From: Haberlea rhodopensis
Lineage: Eukaryota > Streptophyta > Magnoliopsida > Lamiales > Gesneriaceae
Direction: 5' to 3'
Length of the DNA: 64,000 bases
Assembly: GCA_907163345.1 (NCBI GenBank)
Contig: CAJQUN010000003.1
Location: 744,001 to 808,000, forward strand
The translations under genes and the position numbers were made by a program. The notes beneath the pieces were generated by a model. The model was given only the letters and a program-made list of their open reading frames with translations, ran no database searches and was not told the origin of the DNA. This document shows, in pieces, positions 11,427-22,039 of the stretch (its first letter is position 1; the number at the start of each line of letters is the position of its first letter).

Positions 11427-12156
11427 GATGATCACAAAACTTGATAAACTTGAATAAGTAATATGCATGAAATGTGAGTACAAATGACTCCCCCTTAACA
11501 ATTGCATAACACATACAAGTTAAACATGTAAAGCATCAAACAAAAAACTCTCCCCCTCAAACCATGCATACATAAGCTCTCCCCCTTAAACTATGCATGT
11601 ATTAAGGTTCAAGTTTATCACAAAATTCTCCCCCTTTTTGTGATAATCAAAAAGCATAAAATTTAAATAAATATAGCTCAAATATATTGACACATAGCCA
11701 TATTTTAACAATTTTACACATGGTCCTCACCAAGCATGTAATAGCTATTAGATTAAATCAATTAGAGAAATACACATGCGTTTAAGGCACTCAACAATAA
11801 ATTCTAAATGTTGCAATGTGTGCATATGTTCATGCATTCATGCCCAATAAACAATAAAATTATCAATGCATTATAACAAATCATATAATTGTACATTTTC
11901 ACATAGCATATTCAAATTTGAATGCAAGGCATATCAAGATACTTACTATAAAAAGATAAGCATACATCATGCATCAAGATAATTTATATGTGCATATGCT
12001 AAGGGGTATTCCATTTTACTACAATGAATATCAAGCTTCAATATTTATTGATCACAATTAATTTGTGCCAATGAAATTTGAATTGCTCTTCTAAAATGAA
12101 TAAAGTAAATTTTACCCTCGATGACAAGAGTTCGTTCTTGTCATTGGTCCAATGCC
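11413..12156 (-). other. 3' non-coding interior of the gag-only element
   Basis: AT-rich sequence of 744 bp between the gag remnant and the 3' LTR, broken by five polypurine-type tracts. No pol remnant was recognised, so the pol deletion removed everything downstream of gag. Confidence 0.6.
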
Positions 12157-13725
12157 TCATGCTTCTTCTATTGAGGTGAATAAGATGAACTCCTCCTTTG
12201 AATTGCTTGTGCCTTCATCCATTCCTTTGTTGTCCCTACAAAACAAATTAACAATAGGAGGATCTTTGTTAGCTTCCTTTGCAACCTTTGGAATCCATTT
12301 CCACCTCTTGTTAGGTTGGTATTGGATTTTAGCAAACCTAAATTTATTATTAGTATGCCCATTTTTACAACAATAGTTGCAAGTGGGAGAATCATGCTTT
12401 GCTTTAGCCAACAAGCTTGAAAAAGTTTTAGTTTTGCTTGAGAAGCCTAATCCGGCTTTATCAAAGCTACAACGTTACAAGCCAAGCAATTCATTCATCT
12501 TTAAACTACTATCACTAAACTTGGCAAAAGATGTCTTTAAATCAAGCATTTGATTTTTCAAAATAATATTTTCTTCTTCCTTCTTAGCCAAGTCTAGCTT
12601 AAGCAATTTGTTGCTCTTCTTGGTTTTACCAAGACAATCAATGAGTTCATTATAAGCATCTAATAATTCATCATAAGATGGTACCTCATCATCATCCTCT
12701 TCATCTTCATCTCCAAGAGCCATTAGACAAAGATTTTTGGCTTCTTCTTCATCGGAGTCGCTATCACTCCATGTGGCTATAAACGCCTTCTTCTTCCCTT
12801 TGTCCTCATTCTTCTTCCTAGGACATTTGTTAGCATAATGACCTTTATCTTGACAATTATAACAAGTTACCTCATTTTTGGATTCTTGTTTGGTAGCACT
12901 TGAGGTCTTTGACTTGCTATGTTTGTTGAAGAGCTTCTTGAACTTCTTTGTGAACAAGATCATTTCTTCATCATCATCATCTTCTTCATCATCGGAATGG
13001 TCTTTCCTTCCAACCAAGGCAATTCCCTTTCTCATAGATCTATCCTCCTCCTTTAGTCCTTTTCTTGTTGATACTTCAAGTTCATGGGTCATCAATGTTC
13101 CATGAAGCTCGTCAAGATCATAAGATGCATTCTCTCCTTTGTTGGACTCGATGATGGCCGTCCTCTTGGCATCCCATTCCTTTGGTAAGGCTCTTAAGGC
13201 TCTCCTCCATATTTGCTTTGGAGGATACTTCTCTCCAAGTTGAGCAAGCTAGTTTATTATTTGTGTGAGCCTCCTAAACATCGAATCGACTTCTTCTCCG
13301 GACTCCATCTCAAAAGTTTCATACTTGAGTTGCAATAGATCAATCTTGGTCTCCTTCACTTGATTAGTGCCCTCATGACAACTTTTCAATTTGTCCCATA
13401 TTTCCTTAGCGGTTGAGCACATTGAGATCCGGTTGTACTCCTTCATATCTAAAGCACAATGCAAAATATTAATAGCTTTAGCATTTTGAGAAATTAACAT
13501 CATATCCGCTTTTGTGAAGTCGTCTATTTCTTTGGGAACACTTATTCCCCCAACATCCTTTAAAAGAGTATGTGGACCTTTCACAATGATTTTCCATAGA
13601 TCATAATCTACAGATTGGATGTATAGAGAAATTCTATTCTTCAAATAACCGTAGTTATCACCCGTGAAAAGCGGAGGGCGATTTGTCGATTGACCTTGAG
13701 CAAACTCATTTGCTAGATTAGCCAT
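12157..13725 (-). pseudogene. Copia Gag with two zinc knuckles, two in-frame stops
   Basis: Gag coats the element RNA in cytoplasmic particles. The frame starts at M-A-N-L-A-N-E-F (13725) and stays continuous to 12157, interrupted by TAG at 13249-13251 and TAA at 12475-12477. The first 160 codons carry the Copia Gag fold (P-P-L-F-T-G-D-N-Y, then T-A-K-E-I-W-D-K-L). A canonical CCHC knuckle C-Y-N-C-Q-D-K-G-H-Y-A-N-K-C follows, then an acidic Glu/Asp-rich stretch and a coiled-coil-like part. After the second stop a further knuckle-like segment (C-N-Y-C-C-K-N-G-H-T) is decayed at its last cysteine. The two nonsense changes make this copy non-functional unless read through. Confidence 0.85.
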
Positions 13726-13760
13726 ATAAAAGATTTGATTTAAAAACAAAAATCAAATGA

Positions 13761-13771
13761 CTCTGATACCA
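13761..13771 (-). other. primer binding site of the gag-only element
   Basis: On the minus strand this reads TGGTATCAGAG, the usual plant Copia site complementary to the 3' end of initiator tRNA-Met, two bases from the 5' LTR. Confidence 0.9.
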
Positions 13772-13773
13772 CT

Positions 13774-15213
13774 TGTTGGAATCGAATAGGGGGGGTGAAT
13801 AAGATTCCTTGGCTACTTTAGCGTTTTAAAATGAGTTTGAAAAATAAAAGAGTTTTGCGCTTTGCGGAAGCCTTACGTCAATCGATAAATAAAAAGAATA
13901 AGTAAATAAATGCGTAATGGAAATTAAAGCAATAAAAGACAAGAGATTTGTTATAGAAGTTCGGCGATGAATCGCCTACGTCTCCTCTTCCCGGTTAGAT
14001 AACCTCCAACCGAGGTTCCACTAGAACAATTGGTCTTGGCCTTGAGGGCTCCAAGTTAGCCACAACACAACTCTTCCCGAGTTACAAAGCTCTTCCCGAG
14101 CACACTACTCTTCCCGAGTACATAAGCTCTTCCCGAGCACAATACTCTTCCCGAGTACATAAGCTCTTCCCGAGCACAATACTCTTCCTGAGTACACAAA
14201 GCTCTTCCCGAGCTATCAACACTCTTCACGAGTCTTCTTGGCCTTAAGGGCTCCAAGGATAGCCACACACTTGCACCAACTAGACTTGTTGATGACTTTA
14301 CAATTTTCCAACTTGCTTTGGTGTTGGAGGACCTTTACAATAGATCAAATCAAAAAACACCTTCACGGTGTACTCACACGAAGAAAACAAGACTCTAACA
14401 AAGAAGAGAATTACAAACTCCAATACAACAACAATGTATAGAGATTGCAATACAATTTGAAATAATAATTGATCAAGACTTTGTATAAGTTGTAGGCTTG
14501 TTCCTTGTCTTCAAAATGCTCCAAAGCATCAATATTTATAGTGTAGGAGGCCCCCTAGGCTCCTACTAGCCGTTGCTACACAAAAGGCTGAAATCACTCC
14601 TCGATCGCCTCAGTCATCGCCACAGGCGATCTCCATCGCCGCGCCCCAACGGTCAGCATAAATCACGCATCGCCTCAGGCGATGTCCCGATCGCCTCAGG
14701 TGATCCAAAATAAAATCCAATGTCGTAGTCTCAGCAGCCTAAAATCTTGCATCGCCTACGGTGAAGTCCAGATCGCCTCAGGCGTTCAACGCATCGCCTC
14801 GGGCGATCATGCCATCGCGCCAGGCGATCTCCCCCTGCGCGCAGTCCTCGGCATCGCGTCAGTCGATGTGCGGGGCGAAGTGTCAAATGGTTGCCATCGC
14901 CTCAGGCGATGGTCATCATCGCCTGGAGCGATCTTCCTCGCATGCTCGCCTAGCCATCGCCTCTGTCGATGTGCGTGGCGATGCCTCGCCTGGCACCCAT
15001 CGCCTGGGGCGATGATCACCATCGCCTGGGGCGATCCAGGCCAGAATATGCACACTCGATTTTCTTCATTCCAAACCATTTTTCATCACTTAATCTGCAC
15101 ACTAAGTAGATGCATTAGTATAATAAACACAAGTTTTGTTGATCATCAAAACTCAAAGATTGACCGGGGATAATTTAACGCATTAAACGCAACCATGCGT
15201 TTAAGGCTCAACA
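13774..15213 (-). repeat. 5' LTR of the gag-only Copia element
   Basis: The LTR is 1440 bp from TGTTGGAATC to GGCTCAACA and is the longer partner of 10012-11412. The difference is mostly one extra 40-bp double unit in the CTCTTCCCGAG minisatellite (14069-14233). It repeats the CpG-rich palindrome array at 14601-15036 with a few substitutions. Confidence 0.9.
14601..15036. repeat. array of CpG-rich short palindromes in 5' LTR
   Basis: Second copy of the array at 10800-11236. Several differences from the first copy change a CpG (for example AGGCGATCC against AGGTGATCC), as expected from deamination of methylated cytosine. Confidence 0.8.
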
Positions 15214-15290
15214 CAAAGCACAACTTATTGTTTTATTTGATCATTAAGGATCAATAATGCTTGTAGTATTCACTCTATCATTTGTATTTG

Positions 15291-16370
15291 TGTTAGTTTC
15301 GGATTTTAAAGATGATAAAACAAATCAGAACGGATCGATAGAAATCAGACTGACCAGATCGATCGCTCAAAGCAGATCAAGCTGAAATGGTATATCGCAA
15401 ATCACAATGGATCGATGAACATCAGCCTGACCAGATCGAATTTTCAGAACAGCTCAACTATTATCAGATCAGAGCAGACAAGGCTGAATTAGATTTGTTC
15501 TTCAGTCCGAATCATTAACAGCTATTTATTGAAGCATTTATTGTTGCAATTAATGCTGAAAAAGACCAAGAACTGAAGATTACCATAAAAGGTAAGAAGA
15601 CAAAGAAGAGCTTACCTGACAGTTGCCGAAAGCATGAACCAGAATGGCAAGTGCCCAAAAGAATAAGACTGTAGCGTACTCAGAGTTTGAGCAGAGTCAA
15701 GAGTTGCACATAAGTCGTTGGTACATACAACTATATAAGGATGCAACCGAAGAGCTCAAAGAGAGTCTGATCAATCGAAAAACGCAAAAGAAAGCTAAAC
15801 AGCACAAGCTTACAAGCTCAGACATTCTCGAGCTGAAAATCTTCATAAGCACAATCATATTGTAATATTTGATCATCTTAAGATCATTGTGTGCATAGAC
15901 TAAAGTCTATCTTTTGTATTCTGTACTAAGATAGAGAAGTGAGAATCAATTGTAACTGTCAGACAGAGTGTGTCTGAACAGATCGAGAGACTAGGAGTTT
16001 CAGTCTGGTAGTGAGGTAAATCCAGCTGAATTGGGTTTGTACAACAGGATTGTATAAATCAAAGTCTTCTAGTGGAATCCTTCCTTAATTGGAAGAAGGG
16101 GAGACGTAAAAAGAATAACACCACCTTCGAACTTCCAGAAACATATTCTATCTTTTATCATTCTGCACCTGTTATACCTTTCAAACCATCGAGCTGTTCT
16201 TACGAGCCTAAGAACAGACCGTTCCGCACTAAATTATTCAGTGGTCTGTTCTGCAGAAAAGTTGATTAAGAAACAGATTTCTTTCACTAATCCCAAAGAA
16301 ATCACAAAGGATTATTTTTAATAGGAGTGTTCATTCACTCCCCTCTAAACACTCCGGACCGATCCTAACA
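15291..16370 (+). repeat. 5' LTR of Copia C
   Basis: TGTTAGTTTC to GATCCTAACA, 1080 bp. A TATA box (CTATATAAGG) is at 15731-15740. Compared with the 3' LTR it lacks about 14 bp just upstream of the TATA box and one CTGA unit. Confidence 0.95.
15731..15740 (+). promoter_or_regulatory. LTR TATA box of Copia C
   Basis: CTATATAAGG, mid-LTR, where the U3/R border is expected. The counterpart in the 3' LTR is at about 25190, and a decayed one lies in the old solo LTR at about 9903. Confidence 0.65.
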
Positions 16371-16372
16371 AG

Positions 16373-16383
16373 TGGTATCAGAG
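16373..16383 (+). other. primer binding site of Copia C
   Basis: TGGTATCAGAG, two bases after the 5' LTR, complementary to the 3' end of initiator tRNA-Met. The next base is T where C is usual. Confidence 0.9.
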
Positions 16384-16419
16384 TGGGTCGTCTTAATCAT
16401 CACAAAGACACTTGAGCTG

Positions 16420-18375
16420 ATGGCATCATTCAACAAAATTCCTATGTTCTCAAAAGAAGACTATGATGATTGGAGAATCAGAATGCAAGCTCATCTGGCA
16501 GCACAGGATGACGATATGTGGTTCGTCATCACTGATGAACCAATGAAGATTCTGAAAGTCAATACAGCAGCCTCCATTACTGGTGGTGAACCCCAAATGG
16601 TCGAGAAGGACAGATCCCTCTGGACGAATGAAGAAAGAAAGAAAGCAAATCTAGACAACATTGCCAAAGACATCTTGTTCAAGACGTTGGACGAGAATAT
16701 GTTCAGTAAAATCAAAATGTGCTCTACTGCCAAAGAAATTTGGGAGAAGATAGCACAGCTATGTGAAGGGAACGACAAGACCAAGGAAAAAAAGCTGATT
16801 GTTGCTCTTCAAAGATTTGAGAGCATAAAAAAGAAGATTGGAGAAACTCTAAACGAGTTTGATGAAAGATTTACTGGTATTATCAATGAACTAAATGGTC
16901 TGGGCAAGGAATACTCTAACAGAGAGATTGCTCTGAAAGTAATGAGAGCGTTGCAAAATGAATGGGATGTAAAGACCATTACAATGAGTGAGTCTAAAGA
17001 TCTGAACAAAGTTGAACTTCATGATCTGTTCGCAGATCTTAAGGCATATGAGTTCGAACTGATCACCAGAGGTGAAGCAGAGCCATTCATCTCTCAACCA
17101 AACAAAGCACTGGCAGCCATTCCAGACCAGACCACCCCCACAACAGATCGATCTATCGAACAGATAAGTAATGATGCTATGTCATTATTTATCAAGAAAT
17201 TTAGTAAATTTATGTCTAAGAATAAAAGGAATTTTAAACCTTCTCATCATTATAAATCAAGAAAAGACGATGCTGTTAATGATCAGGCTTGCTACAATTG
17301 TGGTAAGACCGGAAACTTTATTGCAGATTGCACCAGACCGAAGAAAGAAGAACGTAAAGAGAAGCATCGTGATGACAAAAAAAAGAAGCACTACAAAGAT
17401 CGTAAAAATCACCATGGGAAGTCCCAAAAGGTCCTAGTAGCAGAGGAAGGAAACAGCAAGTGGGCTCAGACTGACTCAGATTCAGAAAGCTCCGAATATT
17501 CATCCAGCGAAAGCGAGGAAGATATTCAATGTCTTATGGCGGACAAAGAAATGAGTCAAACAGATGAGGTATTCGATCTTGACTCAAATGAATTCACATG
17601 AGAAGAGCTTATATCCGCACTGCAAGACATGGCTAATGATTATAGAATCTTAGCTGAATCATTTGAGAAAACTAAAGCTAAAGCCAATGATCAAATAGAT
17701 GAGCACATCAAACCAAGCTGCTCTGAGCTAGGTGAGTGCAATAATCTACAGATCGAGCTGAACAAGCTGAAAATCTCTTACGATCAGCTCCATGAAGAAA
17801 ACAAGAGAATTAGCACACAAAATGCTAAGCTTTCTCATATTTTCAAAACATGGACAAAATCAAGAGCATCACTGGAAGAATTGCAAGAGGTACAAAGAAA
17901 TGTCGGTGATGTCACCGGCATAGGCTTTGATATCAAAGACTGCACCAAAGATGAATCTGAACTGTTGCTGGTAAAGAACAAAATCAAACAAATGACATTT
18001 GTTAAATCCAGCACAGTATATGAAACTGAAGCACCTACAATTCAAACGGGAGTCTCCTTCGGGGATCAAGGTTTGAGAAGAGGAATTGGGTACGTTAACC
18101 AAGCCAAATAAAAGGCACCAGCAAGCTTTGTGTCTATCAGACCAAATCTAAAGGTGCAAGATCTAAGGCAAGGAAGACCATCCAATTACTATAACTCAAA
18201 ACCAGTTCAACGAAGATATAGATTACCTCATAAGAATCAAAGGTTTCCATATCGCACACATTATCACACACAACATCGAAACAGATCAGCTCACAGCACA
18301 CCAGACACACACAAGCCATTAAAGCTGATACAGGTGTGGGTTCCCAAAGGGGTAATCCGTTCTAGACCCAAGTAG
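16420..18375 (+). pseudogene. Copia C gag region, broken by stops
   Basis: Gag forms the virus-like particle. An upstream frame opens at 16372, but the natural start is M-A-S-F-N-K-I-P at 16420, after the primer site. The Copia Gag fold (D-D-W-R-I-R-M-Q-A-H-L; S-T-A-K-E-I-W-E-K-I) covers about the first 210 residues. The zinc knuckle C-Y-N-C-G-K-T-G-N-F-I-A-D-C has Asn where the zinc-binding His belongs. Lys-rich and Ser/Glu-rich stretches follow. The same frame continues past TGA (17599-17601) into a coiled-coil segment, past TAA (18109-18111) into a basic segment, and stops at 18375. A one-base shift then separates it from the protease frame. Confidence 0.88.
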
Positions 18376-18407
18376 GATTGGGTACCAACGATAATTATGT
18401 TTGATGA

Positions 18408-21400
18408 CAGGTACCGAAGAATCTAATATCAGACTGGTACTTAGATAGTGGGTGTTCTCGTCACATGACTGGAAACGTCGAGCTGCTGTCTGAAGTCACA
18501 GAATGTACTGGACCCAAGATCATCTTCGGGGATAACTCAAAGGGTAAGACCGTGGGCAAGGGTAAGATTGTCCATGGTAACATTACTATCAATGATGTGC
18601 TGTTAGTTGAAAATTTATGCTATAATCTGATCAGTATAAGTCAACTATGTGATAATGGTTATGCTGTAGAATTTCACAAACACACTTGCACTGTTAAATC
18701 GTCAAACAGTATGACCATGCTTGTAGGAATCAGAAATGGAACATATAAGATCAACTAGAATTTTGCTCAACCTGATAATCCTACTTGCTTCATCGCGAAT
18801 AATGATAATAAACACTGGCTATGGCATAAACGCTTGAATCATCTCAACTTTAAGACTATCTCTAGCCTGTGTAAACATGATTTAGTTGTCGGTCTGCCCC
18901 AGATCGATTTTGCTAAGGATGTGATCTGTGAAGCTTGCCAAATGGGCAAACAGATCAGATCATCCTTCAAAAACAAGAATGTCAAATCCTCCTCACGCTG
19001 CTTAGAACTATTACATATGGACTTGTTTGGTCCTATACCAATAACAAGTTTAGGGGGAATGCGGTATACTCTTGTTGTTATTGATGATTACTCACGTTTT
19101 ACATGGACTATATTTTTTAGCAGTAAAGATCAGACCGGTCCGAAGTTGATCAAGCTGCTGAAACGCACTCAGAATGAGAAATCATCAAGCAGCTGAAACG
19201 CACTCAGAATGAGAAATCATCAAGCATAGATAGGATTCGAAGTGACAAAGGCACTGAATTCTCAAATCAGCATCTTGAATCCTTTCTATAAGATCAAGTA
19301 ATTAAGCATGAATTTTCAGCCGCTCGAAGTCCTCAACAAAATGGAGTTGCAGAACGAAGGAACAGAACGCTTAAAGAGGCAGCAAGGACAATGCTTGCTG
19401 ATTCTGGAATTTCGCAAAAGTTTTGGGCAGAAGCTGTAAATACTGCTTGCTACACTCAAAATCGGTCTATGATTAACAAGAAGTTGAATCTTACTCCATA
19501 TGAAGTATGGACTGGTAACAGACCGTCTATCTCTCACCTTCATGTATTTGGCTGCAAATGCTTCGTTCACAATAATGGTAAGAATCATCTTACAGCATTC
19601 GAAGCTAAGTCAGATAATGGGATATTCTTAGGATATTCATCCAATAGTAAAGCTTTTCGCATCTTCAATAATCGCACTTTAACTGTAGAAGAATCAGTTC
19701 ATGTAGTGTTTGATGAATCTTTATGTATTGAGGGTAACAAGGAATCAATTCGAAATCAGATGGAAAATATCCATCTTGAAGCTAACAGTGATGATGAGAT
19801 TGTAGCTAACAGGTCAAGAGATAATCCACCGGAACCAGAAGTACCAGATAGACCGGATCAAGGCAATGAAGCTCCTTCAGATCGAGCCGATCCGGAAGTT
19901 CTAAACTCTAATGTTAAAGCAGATGCTGATAATGCTGCTACTACTCATCCTTCTGGACCAGATAATCCAGAATCAAGCTATCGATGGACAAAGATGCATC
20001 CACCCGATCTAGTAATTGGAAGTCCTTCTGCACCTATAAGAACTAGAGGACAGATGATGGATGAATTCACTCATGCCGCTTTCATATCTAATCTGGAACC
20101 TAAAAAGATTGATGAAGCTTTGACTGATTACAACTGGATTAAAGCCATGCAAGATGAGCTTAATCAATTTGAACAAAATCAAGTCTGGAGTCTAACCCCC
20201 AGGCCTAGTGATCTGCCTGTTATTGGAACCAGATGGGTTTTCAGAAACAAGCTAGATGCAGATGGAGTTGTGGTTAGAAACAAGGCCAGACTGGTGGCGC
20301 AAGGATTTCGACAAGAAGAAGGAATTGACTTCGATGAATCTTTTGCACCAGTCGCCAGACTTGAAGCAATCCGAATATTTCTTGCTTATGCTGCTTTTAA
20401 AGACTTCAAAGTATATCAAATGGACGTTAAGAGTGTCTTTCTTAATGGTAAGCTTCAGGAGGAAGTCTACATTGAGCAACCTCCTGGATTTCAGAACCAC
20501 TCATTTCCAGATCATGTATATCTACTGAATAAAGCAGTATATGGACTGAAACAAGCTCCAAGAGCCTGGTATGACACTATGTCTCAATTTCTGCTGAACC
20601 ACGATTTTCAGATCGGCTCAGTGGATAAAACTCTATTTAAATTTATTAAAGGGGAACATACTTTATTAGTTCAAATTTATGTTGACGATATCATTTTTGG
20701 GTCAACTAACCCCAAATTATGAGAGAAATTCTCTAAGTTAATGCAGGGACAGTTTGAGATGAGTATGATGGGAGAACTTTCATTCTTTCTGGGTCTCCAA
20801 GTCAAACAGCTCAGCAATGGCATTTTCATAAATCAAACCAAGTATACCAAAGAGCTTCTCAAAAGATTCGGAATGAAAATTTGTTCAACTGCATCAACTC
20901 CGATGAGTCCTTCAATCAAGCTAGATAAAGACGAATGGGGAACAACAGTTGAAGTAACTATGTATCGAGGACTGATCGGATCGCTCTTGTATCTTACAGC
21001 GAGCCGGCCTGATATAATGTTCTCAGTCTGTATGTGCGCTAGATTTCAGTCAGATCCAAAGCAATCACACTTTATTGCTGCTAAGCGCATTCTCAAATAC
21101 TTAAAAGGATCTCAGAACATTGGTCTTTGGTACTCCAAAGAGTCAAATTTCAGTTTAGTTGGATATTCAGACGCTGACTATGCTGGGTGTAAGATTGATC
21201 GCAAAAGCACCAGTGGAACCTGTCAATTCTTAGGTGAAAGATTGATATCATGGTTTAGCAAGAAGCAAACATCTATTGCCACATCTACAGCTGAAGCAGA
21301 ATATCTTGCCGCTGGAAGCTGATCTTGCCGCTGGAAGCTGTTGCGCTCAAATGCTCTGGATTCAACATCAACTCAAAGACTATGGCATTCAAGCTGTTGA

Positions 21401-21641
21401 ATCTCCAATATTTTGTGACAACACCAGTGCAATTGCTATAACGTATAATCCAGTTTTGCACTCTCGAACAAAGCATATTGATATCAGACATCATTTTATT
21501 CGAGATCATGTTGGCAAAAAGGAAATTCGGATCGAGCATATTTCAACAGACCAGCAAGCAGCAGATATCTTCACCAAACCACTTCCTGAGGCTAAGTTTA
21601 ATTATTTTCGTCAAATTCTTGATTTAATAGACTTATCTTGA
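18408..21641 (+). pseudogene. Copia C pol: protease, integrase, reverse transcriptase, RNase H
   Basis: Domains are in Copia order. Protease: W-Y-L-D-S-G-C-S-R-H-M-T at 18435. Pre-integrase zinc region: W-H-K-R-L-N-H and C-E-A-C. Integrase: acidic residues in H-M-D-L-F-G, S-D-K-G-T-E-F and N-G-V-A-E-R-R. Reverse transcriptase: Y-V-D-D-I-I-F-G at about 20680. RNase H: D-A-D-Y-A-G-C and A-E-A-E-Y-L-A-A. Breaks: TAG at 18756, a 35-bp tandem duplication at 19158-19227 that shifts the frame in integrase, a stop before 19391, TGA at 20720, and a 19-bp tandem duplication at 21303-21340 that shifts RNase H. No functional enzyme can come from this copy. Confidence 0.9.
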
Positions 21642-22039
21642 TATTTTAGAGATATCTTTCTTAACGCTTTTAAAGATTATATGCTGGCACAGATCGATAA
21701 TACAATGATCAGAAAGACACAGACCGGTCCGAACTTTCAGACCGATCTATGTCAAATCTGATGTTATCCCATGATCTGTCTGGTCAACAAATCTTTAAAT
21801 AAAGTAATTATTTAAAACAGCCCGGACTGATTGCAATTTTAACCGCCTTATCTCTCTATCATCCTGTCTGTTTATTTTGAATTATTTAAGTATCAGTCAT
21901 CGAGATACAGACACGTGTCTTCTCTCTCATATTTAGCGGGCTGAACATTTCACTTTTATTTCACTTTTTACAAATTACTGCTGTCTGTTTTCTAACTCTC
22001 ATATATTTTAAATTTCTCTGTATTCCTCATTACACTCAA
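21642..22039 (+). promoter_or_regulatory. leader between pol and third ORF, with G-box
   Basis: This 398-bp spacer holds a 12-bp palindrome AGACACGTGTCT (21909-21920) with an ACGT G-box core. Further on lie a TATA-like ATATATTTTA (22001-22010) and a CT-rich leader ending in the ATG at 22040. The layout resembles a small plant promoter and 5' UTR, as upstream of the lost ORF in element A. A spliced subgenomic RNA is the alternative. Confidence 0.45.

Larger units (their letters stand above)
10012..15213 (-). mobile_element. non-autonomous gag-only Copia element (TR-GAG type)
   Basis: The element is 5202 bp, with LTRs of 1401 bp (left, 3') and 1440 bp (right, 5') and an exact 5-bp duplication CAAAG on both sides (10007-10011, 15214-15218). 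A primer site complementary to initiator tRNA-Met lies inside the right LTR and a polypurine tract inside the left LTR, fixing minus orientation. The 2.36-kb interior codes only for gag. Protease, integrase, reverse transcriptase and RNase H are absent, so it would have to move with enzymes from a relative. The LTRs are nearly identical apart from repeat-number changes, so insertion was recent. It sits inside the old solo LTR. Confidence 0.9.

Noticed and set aside
15644..15865. 73-codon frame in the Copia C LTR (also 25092-25325)
   Set aside because: It spans the LTR TATA box, changes between the two LTRs through indels and shows no protein-like conservation.
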